Shown: positions 23,597 through 36,100 of the stretch, piece after piece
How the letters are laid out: each line of letters begins with the position of its first letter
Position numbering within the stretch: the first letter of the stretch is position 1
Assembly: GCA_038501625.1 (NCBI GenBank)
Contig: JAZAYU010000001.1
Location: 5,783,457 to 5,847,456 of the forward strand
Origin: Corbicula japonica
Taxonomy: Eukaryota; Mollusca; Bivalvia; Venerida; Cyrenidae
Length of the DNA stretch: 64,000 bases
Reading direction: 5' to 3'
Notes under the pieces: model-generated
The model's input: the letters and a program-made list of their open reading frames with translations, nothing else
What the model was told of the DNA's origin: nothing
Databases searched by the model: none
Made by a program: the position numbers and the translations under genes

Positions 23597-24159
23597 TCAT
23601 CGAGCTTCACAGGCAAGGTCCGTCAGCTGTTTCTTTATTGAACGCAGTAAGGCAAAGCTGTCCACCGTCACAACTCTGTGGTTGGATGCAATGTTGGCTA
23701 ACTCTGTGCTGTCAACTTTCGGTCCTATTCCAACTGAGATCACGTCAGCAAGTCTGTGAAGCAGATTGGCTTCAGTTTTCGTGGCATTCTGATCGTCAGA
23801 TCTGCCATCCGTGATGACGATGACGAACTTAGTTGAGTTATCCCTAGCGCCATGAGCTGGAAGGAAGGATTCAGTACGGACGAAATTCAGAGCACCTGAT
23901 GTATTTGTTCCTTGGCCCATATACTGAATGTTTCTTATGGCGTGCAGAACAGCATTCCTCGAGGTGAAGTTGTTGAAGAAGAATTCATTGCGGACATCAG
24001 AGGAGTAGGTGACAACGCTAAACTGGACGTTGTTTGTGCCGATGGAGAATTGGGCGGCAAAGTCATAAACGAATTCGACCTCGGTCTTGAAGTTTTCAGC
24101 ACCCTCGCTGTCAGACGAATCAAGCACGAAAACAATGTCAGCTGGCTTCAAACCACAAG
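23597..24159 (-). CDS. vWA3, whole domain in one terminal exon
   Basis: The 563-bp last exon follows the acceptor gtttaag (24160-24161), phase 1, and reads CGLKPADIVFVLDSSDSEG. The MIDAS is D-S-S-D-S, with the Thr in GQGTNTSGAL and the Asp in VIVITDGRSDD. The final helix ends LTDLACEAR before TGA. The N-terminal Leu-Lys lies internal to the exon, so a TTG here is not a start. The domain has no introns, unlike vWA1 and vWA2. The composition is more G+C-rich than its surroundings, as expected for coding DNA. Confidence 0.95.
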
Positions 24160-27100
24160 CTTAAACAATACATTGAAGTATGCAAATTAAAGAGAACCTC
24201 TCTATTGTTTATAATTTGGCTCAAGCCGAGAATACCTAAAATGAACAAATATTTTCGAATAAAAAATAAAAAATGAAAACTGATTATTTTTTTTACAAAA
24301 AGAATTACCAAAATAAGTAATTATCACTAAAAAAAACGTCATTTACTTAAGTGATGCCGCTAGATTAATTTTCCAATGTTGGCGTTTTGCTTTATCTTGT
24401 ATCTATCTGGGAATTGTGAAATTAAACCTATCATGGTAATTACTTTTAAACGCATTCCTTACGAACCAGGAGCTTAAAGTTCCTTAGATCGTTAAGGTTA
24501 TTGCTCTTAGACTTTGGATGACAACAATTAAAGAACATGGAATTCTATTTCACCCATTGTATTATTTTCTTTAAGATTTCAAGTCAATATATACAACCTG
24601 CTTTGGTGGTGGTAGACGGTAATGTCGTTGTAGGCGTCGTAGGTCTCGGTGTCGTAGTTGTTGTTGTTGTGGTGGTTGTTGTTGTAGGTGGAACATGTTT
24701 TGAGGCTTAAATTGTACAAATATTTTCAAATGAAGGAGCTCTTCATAAGTTTATACATTGTCGATCATGATCGCCTTTTCCAGATAACAGATACAACCTT
24801 AAAAGATCAGATTCCTTCCTGTGTTTTTCCCCTTTCAATTCGTAGTTAACTGCTATGAGTGCTTGGAAGATAATTGCCGACCAATATATTATTATATTAT
24901 TCTTTAAAGAGACTTGCGAGTGTTAAGGAATTAGCGCGACAAATCCAAAATATATAATTATTTTAAATTATTTACTAAAATCTTATCGAACCTTAATTGG
25001 AAAGAAGAAACAGAAATCTGAACTTTAATTACTCCGTTATAATATTGTTTGAACAGTCAAACCGGTGTTAGCAGCCAGAAATAAATTTTCTGGACGAATT
25101 ATGGGTCATAATATATTATTACTATGTAACTATTACTTGATGACCTTTATTAATGTACAACTATTCCGGCCCAAAGGAATAATGAGCCCGGCTTTAAATA
25201 GAGGTTTATAGCGAATGTTGAGTACCATGTGGCCCGGCTTTATATAAAGATCGTTGAGTACTAAACGGGTACCATGTTGTATGTACAGGAAATCCGATTA
25301 GTAAGAGGGAAGATGTCAACGTATTTTTTTATGTTGCTTGATTATGTGGACTTTTATTGTTGACTTATCTCGTAGATTATGTATGCAAATGTTTTATGTT
25401 TATATATAAACACAATATTTACATGACCAAGATGCAATTCCATGTATGTTTAGTCAGATAATTGATTGGCAATGTTGTGATTTCGCATGATAACTTGGAA
25501 CTGACCCCTCTGGTTTTTCAAGATGGCGTTCAGCACGCAAAGCATGTATGATCTAGAGGTAGTGCAAGTGGATCTAGTCATATAGGATTGTTTGCGGTTA
25601 GTTTTTGTTATATTTTATGTTATTTGCAATGGCTTTGTTTGCGTGGAGTTTTGTTTATAGTTTCGTTTTCTAGATCACTGTTAATCGGGAATGTGCGCCA
25701 GGCTATAAAAGAGATCGATGAGTTTTGTGTTTCTTTTAAGCGTTAGCGAACCAGCGTACCAGTTCAAGCTATTTATAATTGAAAGTTATATAAATAGATC
25801 TATATGTAGAGTATAGATATATATATAGAGTATATAAATAGATCGATGAGTTGGTGGTTTTTTTTAATCAAAATATATGCAAATTGAAAGTTTATTGTTG
25901 TAAGCAGTTACAGAAAGAGTGTACATGTAGTAAGAGACATTGTTCAGATAGTTATCATTGGCAGATATTGAAGTTTGTGTTTTGTTTACGAATATTGGCG
26001 ATCATGTGACTTGATTTTGGCGCGTGAATGTGACCTATATATGAGGGTTATTTGCTTACAAGTGTTTCTGATGTTGAAATTGACGGTTCTAGTGGGTTTC
26101 TGTTTTACAAGAAGAGGGTGATTTCGTGTCTATAAAGTAAATAATGATTGTATAAACATTTTTGTAGGTCTTTTTCTGTTGTTCAGAATGATTTGGTTTG
26201 AGGTGGTATTGCAGTGTGACTCTGCCTTCCCCCCCCCAACCCCCACCCCCTGGTTTGCAGGATCAAGAAGCTGTGTCTGAATATAGATAGTTAATATATA
26301 TTTTCATCCTGAAAGTACCAAAGAAATTGCCATGTACGTAGAAGGGCAATTTTGAAAGGTACTGTTGAGTTTGAATAGAGCATATTCATTGTAATGTACT
26401 GGTTAGTGCTATGATAATTTTTAACTTTCTGGTAACTCCTTCATGAAAATTAAATGTTGATGTAATTGTCCACAAAGTACAAGGTCTAACGTTATCATCA
26501 GCTGATGTTCATATCGGGAAAACGATATTACAAGGAGGAATGGCTTACATAGCTCTCAGTAGAGTATCTACTTATGAAAATCTACAATGACATTTACGAA
26601 ATTGTGAGTGCTCTTAACGATCCACTACACTCCTCCTTGTTCGACCATCGTTTTAAAAAAAGCTATCAAACTAAACAAAATTAACATTCATGTGTGCAAA
26701 ATTTCATTGAAAAGCATTTTGCCTTTATTGAAATTTTGATACTTTTCTTTATTTATCGATAAAGGTGCAAGGAGGAGTGCAGTAAATCCTTAAAATGTAA
26801 GAAATTATTTTGTATCCTAAAATGAATACATATCAATACATATAGTTCTGTCAATTCTTCATCATAATGCATGTTACCATAGCAACCATCTCTTCCACTA
26901 TTTTCCAGCTAGTTATCATTATATTTAAAAGGAAAACTCTTCAATTCGTTTGTTTTCAAATCATTCACTACATTTACTGCAAACTTGTAAATGTTCAGCA
27001 AACAAATTTCACCATAAACCCCAGGCCATACCATTTCCGGTATATTTCATTTCAACCCGCACTCCTTGTATACAAAGCATTCCACAACTACATGTAATAC

Positions 27101-30100
27101 ACACGCACATCCTTCAACGTTCAATACCCTTTGCCAATAAAATACAACAATATATTATCACTTAATTCTTTGTTTGTTTAAAAACAATCCATCACCTGCA
27201 TGAACTCTTACACCGAACATCTAACTTCCTTTAAATGTCGTCCACATATAACACATCTGTGTTATACTTTTCTTGTTATTAAATTAATCTTTATACAGCC
27301 GCAAATTGGCTAAATCAGTATCATTTTCGAGTTCCCTTTCGCAGTTGTTTTAGACATGTTAACTTAAATCAATTTGTTTTGTTTTGTTTAGATATATTGC
27401 TTAATTAATATTGTTTGTTTGTTTCTATATTTTTTATTTATTTAAATTGCTTTTCGTAATCCCCAAGGTTACGATCGCCCATAACCCGGTTTAATACGCT
27501 AACATTTTAAGATAAATGTATTTTTCAGTATCGTATCGTTTCAACACTTTCTGTCTTCTTAAGTTCTTGTTACAATTTAACACATTTTGTGTTAAAACAG
27601 ACGCATAACCAAGATGCAGTTACTGTAATAACATAGATAAAATAATGCTATACAAGTTTCTGACAAGCAACAACAAGGCTCTATATTAGTTCCCTTAAGT
27701 AGTCTTTAGTCTTTGAACTGTAAGCCAGTTAGAATTTAAAGTTAATTTACAATATCTTAACATACTTGAGCAAATCTTGTCCACAACGTTCTTATGAATT
27801 AACTCTAGTTGATCGAAGTTTGTCACCCGGAACGTGTGGCCATTGTCTGAAGCAATCATCTAGAAAAGAAATTCGCAGAATCTCTGGAAAATGATTATAA
27901 TTTTATTTATTGCTTGCACTAATTTTCATTATAGTATTAATAATTGTTTTATTTACGCAGATTGTTTTACATCGACCGAGTTTATAAAATTGACAGGAAC
28001 AAAAGAAGTGTTGCCCAATTTATAGTATATGTGGTTGTCATTATACACAAAGTCAATAAATTACATTAACAGCGTACCTAAAAGAACTGAAAAATATATT
28101 TCACGACATATTTTTATTCAGTTCTAATATCGGAATCTTAAGCTACCACTGAGACTGGCGCATCATTTTAATGTTTGTTTCCTGTCATTGAAAAAGACCA
28201 GGGCTGAAGGTTATAATGCTGAAGATTGTAAACCAGTCTCAAATCTCAAGTATCTGATTGGCTGAAATAGCGACCAGTCGCCATTTCAGCTAATCAGATG
28301 CTTGAGATTTGAGACTGGTTTCCATGCTCAGCTTTATAACCTTGGGCACAGAACAATGTCATTTACTCACGTGTAACTCGTTGATGTCAACATTGTTTCC
28401 AATACCAATGGCAAAAGTTTCAACTCCTATTCTGCAAAAAACAGTATTTCCATCATCATATTGTTTTATTTGCTACAGAAATGATTCTGTTGTGTATAAA
28501 CAATGAAAATAAGCTGCTGACAAGAACAAAACGTACTAGTCTACTCAAACCTTGCCAGAATTCATTCATATTCAAATATTGTGAATTTGCAAACAAATAT
28601 GTGCAAGTTTTAATTCAAAAGAAGGGAGAATTCACTTAACATTATTTCATGAATTTGCAAACAAATAAGTGCAAGTTTTAATTCAAAAGAAGGAAAAGTC
28701 AGATGAGAGCAGACATAATACTAGTACTACATGTTAATACTGGCATATTGGAGTGGTATAAGTTCGTCCGTACCTAGACACATGGTCCTTGAACTACCGT
28801 TCTTAAGCGATTTAATCCAGCTAAAGCGGAATAGCGAACACAGGACTATCCGAGCGAGCTGACATTTCGCTCGACGGAAAGTAGCATATGGAGACCTTAT
28901 CCTTGGTTTTGACAAATAATTGTACCATTTAGAAATACCAAGCGGCAATGTTACCAACAAGTGTACACGGATCTTCAGATTCCCTGACACCCGAACTGTT
29001 GAATTATGGCATATCGTTTAAACCGTTTCATAGCATAAAATCACTTTAAAAAATGAATTTAAACTAATACTGTGACTGAAATAACCCTGGTGAGAGACAA
29101 AAAAGTGAAAAACTTACTTGTGCAATGCATCAACAGCATGTCTTGTCAAATCAGGTTCTGTTGACCGACCGTCTGTTAGAACAATCGCTATTTTCGTTGC
29201 ATCTCCATGATTCAGTTCATGTCGTGCGCTTTCAATACCAAGGTTTGTCATTGTCTCGCCGTCTCTTAAATAACATTTCCAAAATATAATAATGCGAAAC
29301 AGAATAAAAAGAATAAAACACACATATAGAGTATTGAGACAACCTTAATATTTGCACTGAGTTATTTGTTAATTTCATTAATTTTTGCGTCCCTACATTA
29401 TGGGACCAGAGATAAGCGTTCGATGTTTATTTTAGTCCGGCTGTCTTTTCTACAAGATTTACTGTGCTGCTGCCTTGTTTTTCTTTAGTATGCCGTGTCT
29501 TAGCACAGCGAGATTTAGCTAAACATTGAGTTATCGAACATTAACGATTAAAAAAACAACAACAATGTTATTAATAAATAAGTTTCTTTGTACCGCTGTT
29601 CCTTACCTCTTCAAACAACGTACTTTATTTACAGTACGATATATGTTTCATTTTGGTGATCTGTTTATTAAAAAAACAACAACATAGGTGCAGATAGACC
29701 AAAAGCTGTGGCGGGTGCCCGTTTCCTTCCAAGACAAGGAATAGACAAGGCAACGAATAAACTGAATGTCACTTATTATTATTAAATGATGAAAAATGGA
29801 TTTCATTTAATGCTCATCGTGTTTTGACACAAAATTAAAGCATTTTATTCTCCAGAGAAAATTACTACATATTATACTATTATTTAACAATGTTTCATTT
29901 CGTTGAATTATATACCACGGTCATACTTTATACGCTCCTTGATAAAGTCCTGTCATGTCTTATACAATACCGGTACATGCATAGCATCGACGATGTCCAA
30001 CAGATTCAGACACGTTTTACAGTAAATTTTGGAGACCGCAAATATTGTGGTGCGATTTTTCACTTGTTTTAACAGTACGGTAAACAGTACAATTTTGATC

Positions 30101-33100
30101 ATCCCAAACGATGGTATGCATATGGCGGTGAACAGGGAAGCTTCAATGCGGTGTTTTCAGATTAACATCATTTGAAGCATTGGATATTTCGTGTACTTAC
30201 CGCCATGGAATCTTCAGGACGTTTGACATTATTGTGTTTTTGTCTCTATATTGTCGAAGGCGTATATCAGTGTTACTGTTAGTAGAGAATGTCACCACAC
30301 AAATTCTCGTCTGTGATTCGGCGTCAAACGAAAACTCATTCACTATCATATTGACAAACTCCAGTTGCTTGTGGAAATTCACTGCACCCTCACTACCAGA
30401 GGAATCAAGGACAAAACAGATGTCGGATAGAATGTTGTTGCAAGCTGCAATTTTTTAATTTTAAATTACTACGACAAACCATAATCAATGTAATCAATGG
30501 AATACTCTGGGTGATTTTTATGAACTATATTTTATATACTATAATGTTATTGACCATAGTGCGATCAAAATGTCCGTCTGATGTAAATCAAATGAAATTC
30601 GTATCAAATCTAAAATCAGGGCAATACGAGAGCTTTTGAGCTAATACGGGTTTGCTGGGCTTATTTGAAATTCGGTTAGATCTTGATTGGCTGAAAACAA
30701 TGGACCTTAATGATGGAGCAGTCATGTCTTGTGAAAATACAGCCATACCGAAAAAAACAATCACGATTAGTTGCAAACATTTCCAATATCAAAATTTAAG
30801 GGAACCAGAAGTCATTTCTCTTTGCCAACTTTGGTGTAAAATTCTGTAAATTTGTGTAAAATGTGTAAAATATTTCGAAAACAATAGCAACGATAACAAA
30901 ACAACAACAATAACGAATGGCAACCTGCATCATTACATTACAAAACAACAAAAACAACGACAACATAAATACATGTTATTTAATTAAATTTGAAACGTAC
31001 CATTACAAGCGGTGTCAGTAAGCTCATGCTGAATGGTGTGAAGGGCATCAAATGATGTGACTTGAAAAGTGTGATTGGCGTCGCTAGCTATCATCAACAG
31101 TTCTTTGGGGTCCACGCCGCTACCAATACCGATTGCCATCACAGTAACCAGTGGATTGCTCTGGTTGAAATTATTAAATATTTCGATTTTTGCACATTTA
31201 CAATAATGTCACTGGTTGACAAACAATAGTCACAAAGCGAATCTATACACTCGGTTTGCTAAAAGATGAAACATTGGCACACAAAGAAATCACGCGGCAC
31301 GTTTTAGTTGAAATGTATCCATTTAAGAGTAAAAATACACAATGCTAATTTTTAAAATTCCAAGTGCGAGGACTTAAATTTCGTGCTCTGCTGATAGAGT
31401 ATGGCATGCGGTTAGCACAATAATTACTTAAACTATAGGTTTAACTGTTAAACCCATAGTTTAACAGACTTAAACCCAGGGTTTAACTGTTAAACATATA
31501 GTTTAAGAGTTGAAACTATGGGTTTAAGAGAAAATTGTGCAGAATGTTACTTAAACTACAGGTTTAGCAGCTTAAACCCTATGTTTAAGTGTTAATCCTG
31601 TAGTTTAAGACTTTAATCTATAGGTTTAAGAGATTTTCGACAAAATTACATTAAACTATGGTATTAAGAGACTTAAATACATAGTTTTAAGTGAATTTTC
31701 TTTAAACCTATAGATTGAACTCTTAAAACCATAGTTTAACAGTTAATCATATACTTTGAAGTTTAATAAGCACAATAATCCTCAAAATCTGTTAACTATA
31801 AGTTAAGACTTTAAACTACGGGTTTATCTGTTAAACCTATTGTTTAAGAGGTATCCAATCATTTTTCGAGTTTGTAATCACGTGAGAAGTTGTTGTTGTT
31901 ATTTAAGCGGAAGTAGCCGTATGTATAACATATCGAGGGTTTTAAAATTTTGGAAAGGATGTGATTCATATATTTGCTTTGTTATCTAAGTTGACTTTGA
32001 CAGGTCTAGAGAGTATGTTTTATTTTTCTCACGGATAATTTCGTTTAAAACTCGCAAGGGCATTGAAAGGAATGCCACGGACAAGGAGAAGCCAAGTTGA
32101 TGAAGCGATTATCGATCCTTTTTGTGTTCAAAGAAACTCAACAGTATACTCCAGCAGTTTCTTTTTTTTTCCTGAGTTTGGTTTTAACTTATTTAAATCC
32201 ATATTCATATAACCAGGGCACGACAAATCCTAAAATTACTTGGTAGCCCAGTGGGCTACCAAGATTTTTGCTTGGTAGCCCGGACATTCCGGTCGCGTAT
32301 TTATTACTATAAATATGATTATATATACACATTTTACCAAAGATAAAACCAGTAATAGTGTTTGGATTACCTTATTAATAGTAAGCACCCAAGATTATAT
32401 ACTTTATTTACTTTATCACAGTAGTATGGAAAACTGTAGCAGTAACGTGAAAGTTAGAATACATTTTTAATGCATACCTGTGAACCTTTTAACTCGTTAG
32501 GTGGGAGATTGGTTTCTAAAAAGTGAAAGATTAGAATGAAAAACGTGAGGGATTTTTTACAATGCAGTGTTTTTTTGCTGACTGTATATCCTCTGTTCTA
32601 CTTGATAAAAAATCTTTAGCTGATGCTGTTCAGTTTTTCTATTTTTAATCAATCCATTTATTCCTTTATTCTATAACTATATTTGAAGTTTTAATCTTTT
32701 AGTTATCAACGTAAGATTTTATTAGTGTACATGTCTGATGTTGCTAGAATGTTTGCGTAATTAGGTACATAGTTAATGTAATGCAACACAAAGACCTATG
32801 GGCTACCATTAAATACATATAAAAACATACAGAAAATATTTTGGATTACCAAAATAAGAAAATAAAAATTGACTACGAGCAATTGCTATGTTGATGTTTT
32901 AAGTAAATTTTCGCTTCAACACTTAGGTAACTGTGTCCCTGTATAAAATTGCTAAATTATGTGGCTTTTTTATTACCTCCCTTTATTTAATTGCGCTTAT
33001 AATTTGCCGATTTTTTACTTTGATTTTTGCTTTAATTTATTATTATTGTTATTTAAATTAGTCAGTCGAAAGTGTGAAAAATAAATCAACAGGTTATTTA

Positions 33101-36100
33101 ATTGACAGCATGATGATCTAATCAAAATAAATTAAACTACCGCATAATTTCGTTGTATCCTCGCGCTCTATTAATTACATAGTATACAACAGAACGTGCG
33201 TATTTGACAACTAATTGAAGGCTTTGATCTCTTATCAAAGGTGACGAAATCGATAATTACACGCGCGTGTTTGTTTTTACTGCAAAATGTCATAACTAAA
33301 CTTCCTGTTTATTGGATATTTCGAAACTGTTGATTAGTCGGGCAACCAATATGGGAATTTTTAGGTGGCCCGGCGGACGCTCGCTCTAATTTTTTGGTAG
33401 CCCGCAGGGTCCAATGTGGTAGCCCGCGGGCACCGGGCAATGGATTTAAATTTAAATTATTAATTTATAACAATACTATAATTAATCTGTAATATCAAAA
33501 GTTTATTGATAAACGTTTTATTCAAAGTTTATCAACCATAAATTAAACCTGTGGAAATAAAAGCCTGTAAATACGCGATATCGTTTAGAATATAGGTAAT
33601 ACACACTCCAAGATGTTGCGAAATTATTATTTAAAAAATGAAATCCAAATAGGAATCCAAATAGGAAATATCGGATGTTAGTAATTTAGTAAAAGAATCG
33701 CAGAATATACAGCGTGCTACGTTAATCATTAAACAAGAGGTGTTTGTCAAACACAAATGCCCCCCCTGACGTGCAAGTGATATCTATTAGCATTGAATTT
33801 AAATTTTTGGAAATTTAGAGACTTTTGTAAGCTTTAGCAATGAAGGGTACCAGTCATGAAAGCAATTTACAAGACGGTGGAACTCCTATATATCAATAAC
33901 CAGGTCATCCAATGAGAGGATTACATTTACCTCGACAAACATAAGCGCGTGTAGATTAACCTAGTCTAACACAAAGGATTTTATTGTAATTTAAATCAAA
34001 TATTCGCTATTGGCGGAGATATAGTAGCTCTAGTGTTATGTCAATTCCGGTAATGTGCAGGCTTTAGTGACCATCCATACGAAACCAAAGCATTTAATAA
34101 ACACAAGTGAGTGATAATCAGTGCCTATTTATGACACGGCATATATTGAAATAGTTTAAAATTAATGTTATGGATCATTAATATATATCTTTACTTGAAA
34201 TTGTCATGGGGAAAAATAATCACAACTTTACACTGAGAAGTATTTTATTTTATTATACAAATAAACATAAAAACGTTGTCTAGTTATTGATCGAACAAGG
34301 TTTTTTGTTGTCAAGGCCACCGTGACCTTGACCTTTGACCCACTGACCCCAAAACCAATAGGGGTCTTCTACTGGTCACGACCAACTTCCACACCAGAAA
34401 TGAGGTCTGTATCACAAAGCGTTGTCTAGTTATTGATCGGACAACGTTTTTGTATGCAAAGGCCACTGTGACCTTGACCTTTGACCTACTGATCCTAAAA
34501 TCAATAGGGTTCTTCTACTGGTCATGACCAACCTCCACACCAAATATGAGGACTGTATCACAAAGCGTTGTCTAGTTATTGATCGGACAAGGTTTTTGTG
34601 GTCAAGGCCACTGTGACCTTGACCTTTGACCTACTGACCCCAAAATCAATAGGGGTCTTCTACTGGTCATGACCAACCTCCACACCAAATATGAGGACTG
34701 TATCACAAAGCGTTGTCTAGTTATTGATCGGACAAGGTTTTTGTGGTCAAGGCCACTGTGACCTTGACCTTTGACCTACTGACCCCAAAATCAATAGGGG
34801 TCTTCTACTGGTCATGACCAACCTCCACACCAAATATGAGGACTGTATCACAAAGCGTTGTCTAGTTATTGATCGGACAAGGTTTTTGTGGTCAAGGCCA
34901 CTGTGACCTTGACCTTTGACCTACTGACCCCAAAATCAATAGGGGTCTTCTACTGGTCATGACCAACCTCCACACCAAATATGAGGACTGTTTCACAAAG
35001 CGTTGTCTAGTTATTGATCGGACAAGGTTTTTGTGGTCAAGGCCACTGTGACCTTGACCTTTGACCTACTGACCCCAAAATCAATAGGGGTCTTCTACTG
35101 GTCATGACCAACCTCCACACCAAATATGAGGACTGTATCACAAAGCGTTGTCTAGTTATTGATCGGACAACGTTTTTGTGGTCAAGGCCACTGTGACCTT
35201 GACCTTTGATCTACTGACCCCAAAATCAATAGGGGTCTTCTACTGGTCATGACCAACCTCCACACCAAATATGAGGACTGTATCACAAAGCGTTGTCTAG
35301 TTATTGATCGGACAAGGTTTTTGTGGTCAATGCCACTGTGACCTTGACCTTTGACCTACTGACCCCAAAATCAATAGGGGTCTTCTACTGGTCATGACCA
35401 ACCTCCACACCAAATATGAGGACTGTATCACAAAGCGTTGTCTAGTTATTGATCGGACAAGATGTGGTCTACGGACCGACATACCGACCGACATACCGAC
35501 CGACATACCGACCGACCGACATGTGCAAAGCAATATACCCCCGCTTCTTCGAAGGGGGGCATAATAAGACTTTTTACGGTTTTATTTCCACAGTCTTAAC
35601 ATTTAAAGTAAAAAATTCCACAATTTAAGTCGATAATGGATTCTCAAATAATAACATTTTCCTTAATGTAAAATGCCTTCTGCATTATAAAAAGTGCATA
35701 ACTTTTGTTCTGTTTTGTACCTGACTCATGTTGTTGTTGTTTTTTACCAGAGAGGTAAAACAAATCAAAGTGGATGGTCAGTGTATGTACTTGTTTCCTG
35801 CTTGATGGGGCACTTAATCCGGATGTCGACAATTAAACTACAATTGTGCAATAAAACACCAGTCAACGTAGAGTTAACACCTAAGGGCAGATTCTTTGTT
35901 TTAAAACCAATCAAAATAATATAGAAATGTAAATAGTTGTTGTAAAATGAAAAGACTGCTAAGTTTATAAATCCGTTAAAGAAATAATGCAAAACGGCGT
36001 TCAAACTGATTAATTTAATTCTGTCATATTAAACTCAGAATATTATAATTATATGAATTAGTGCTGATTTTAATTCTGTAAATTTACTGTTTTGACTCGA

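Noticed and set aside
23575..24190. Plus-strand frames of 79 and 92 residues
   Set aside because: Antisense shadows of the vWA3 exon; residues make no known domain.
31428..31847. CRISPR-like array
   Set aside because: Units are palindromic and variable, spacing is irregular, and the setting is a eukaryotic intron with no cas genes.
34274..35470. Centromeric satellite
   Set aside because: Only eight units, bounded by Helitron-like ends and an ACCG microsatellite, so it is the core of one element.
35327..35533. Minus frame with a repeated Val-Gly-Met-Ser peptide
   Set aside because: It is the translation of the ACCG microsatellite and the tandem unit of the Helitron-like element.
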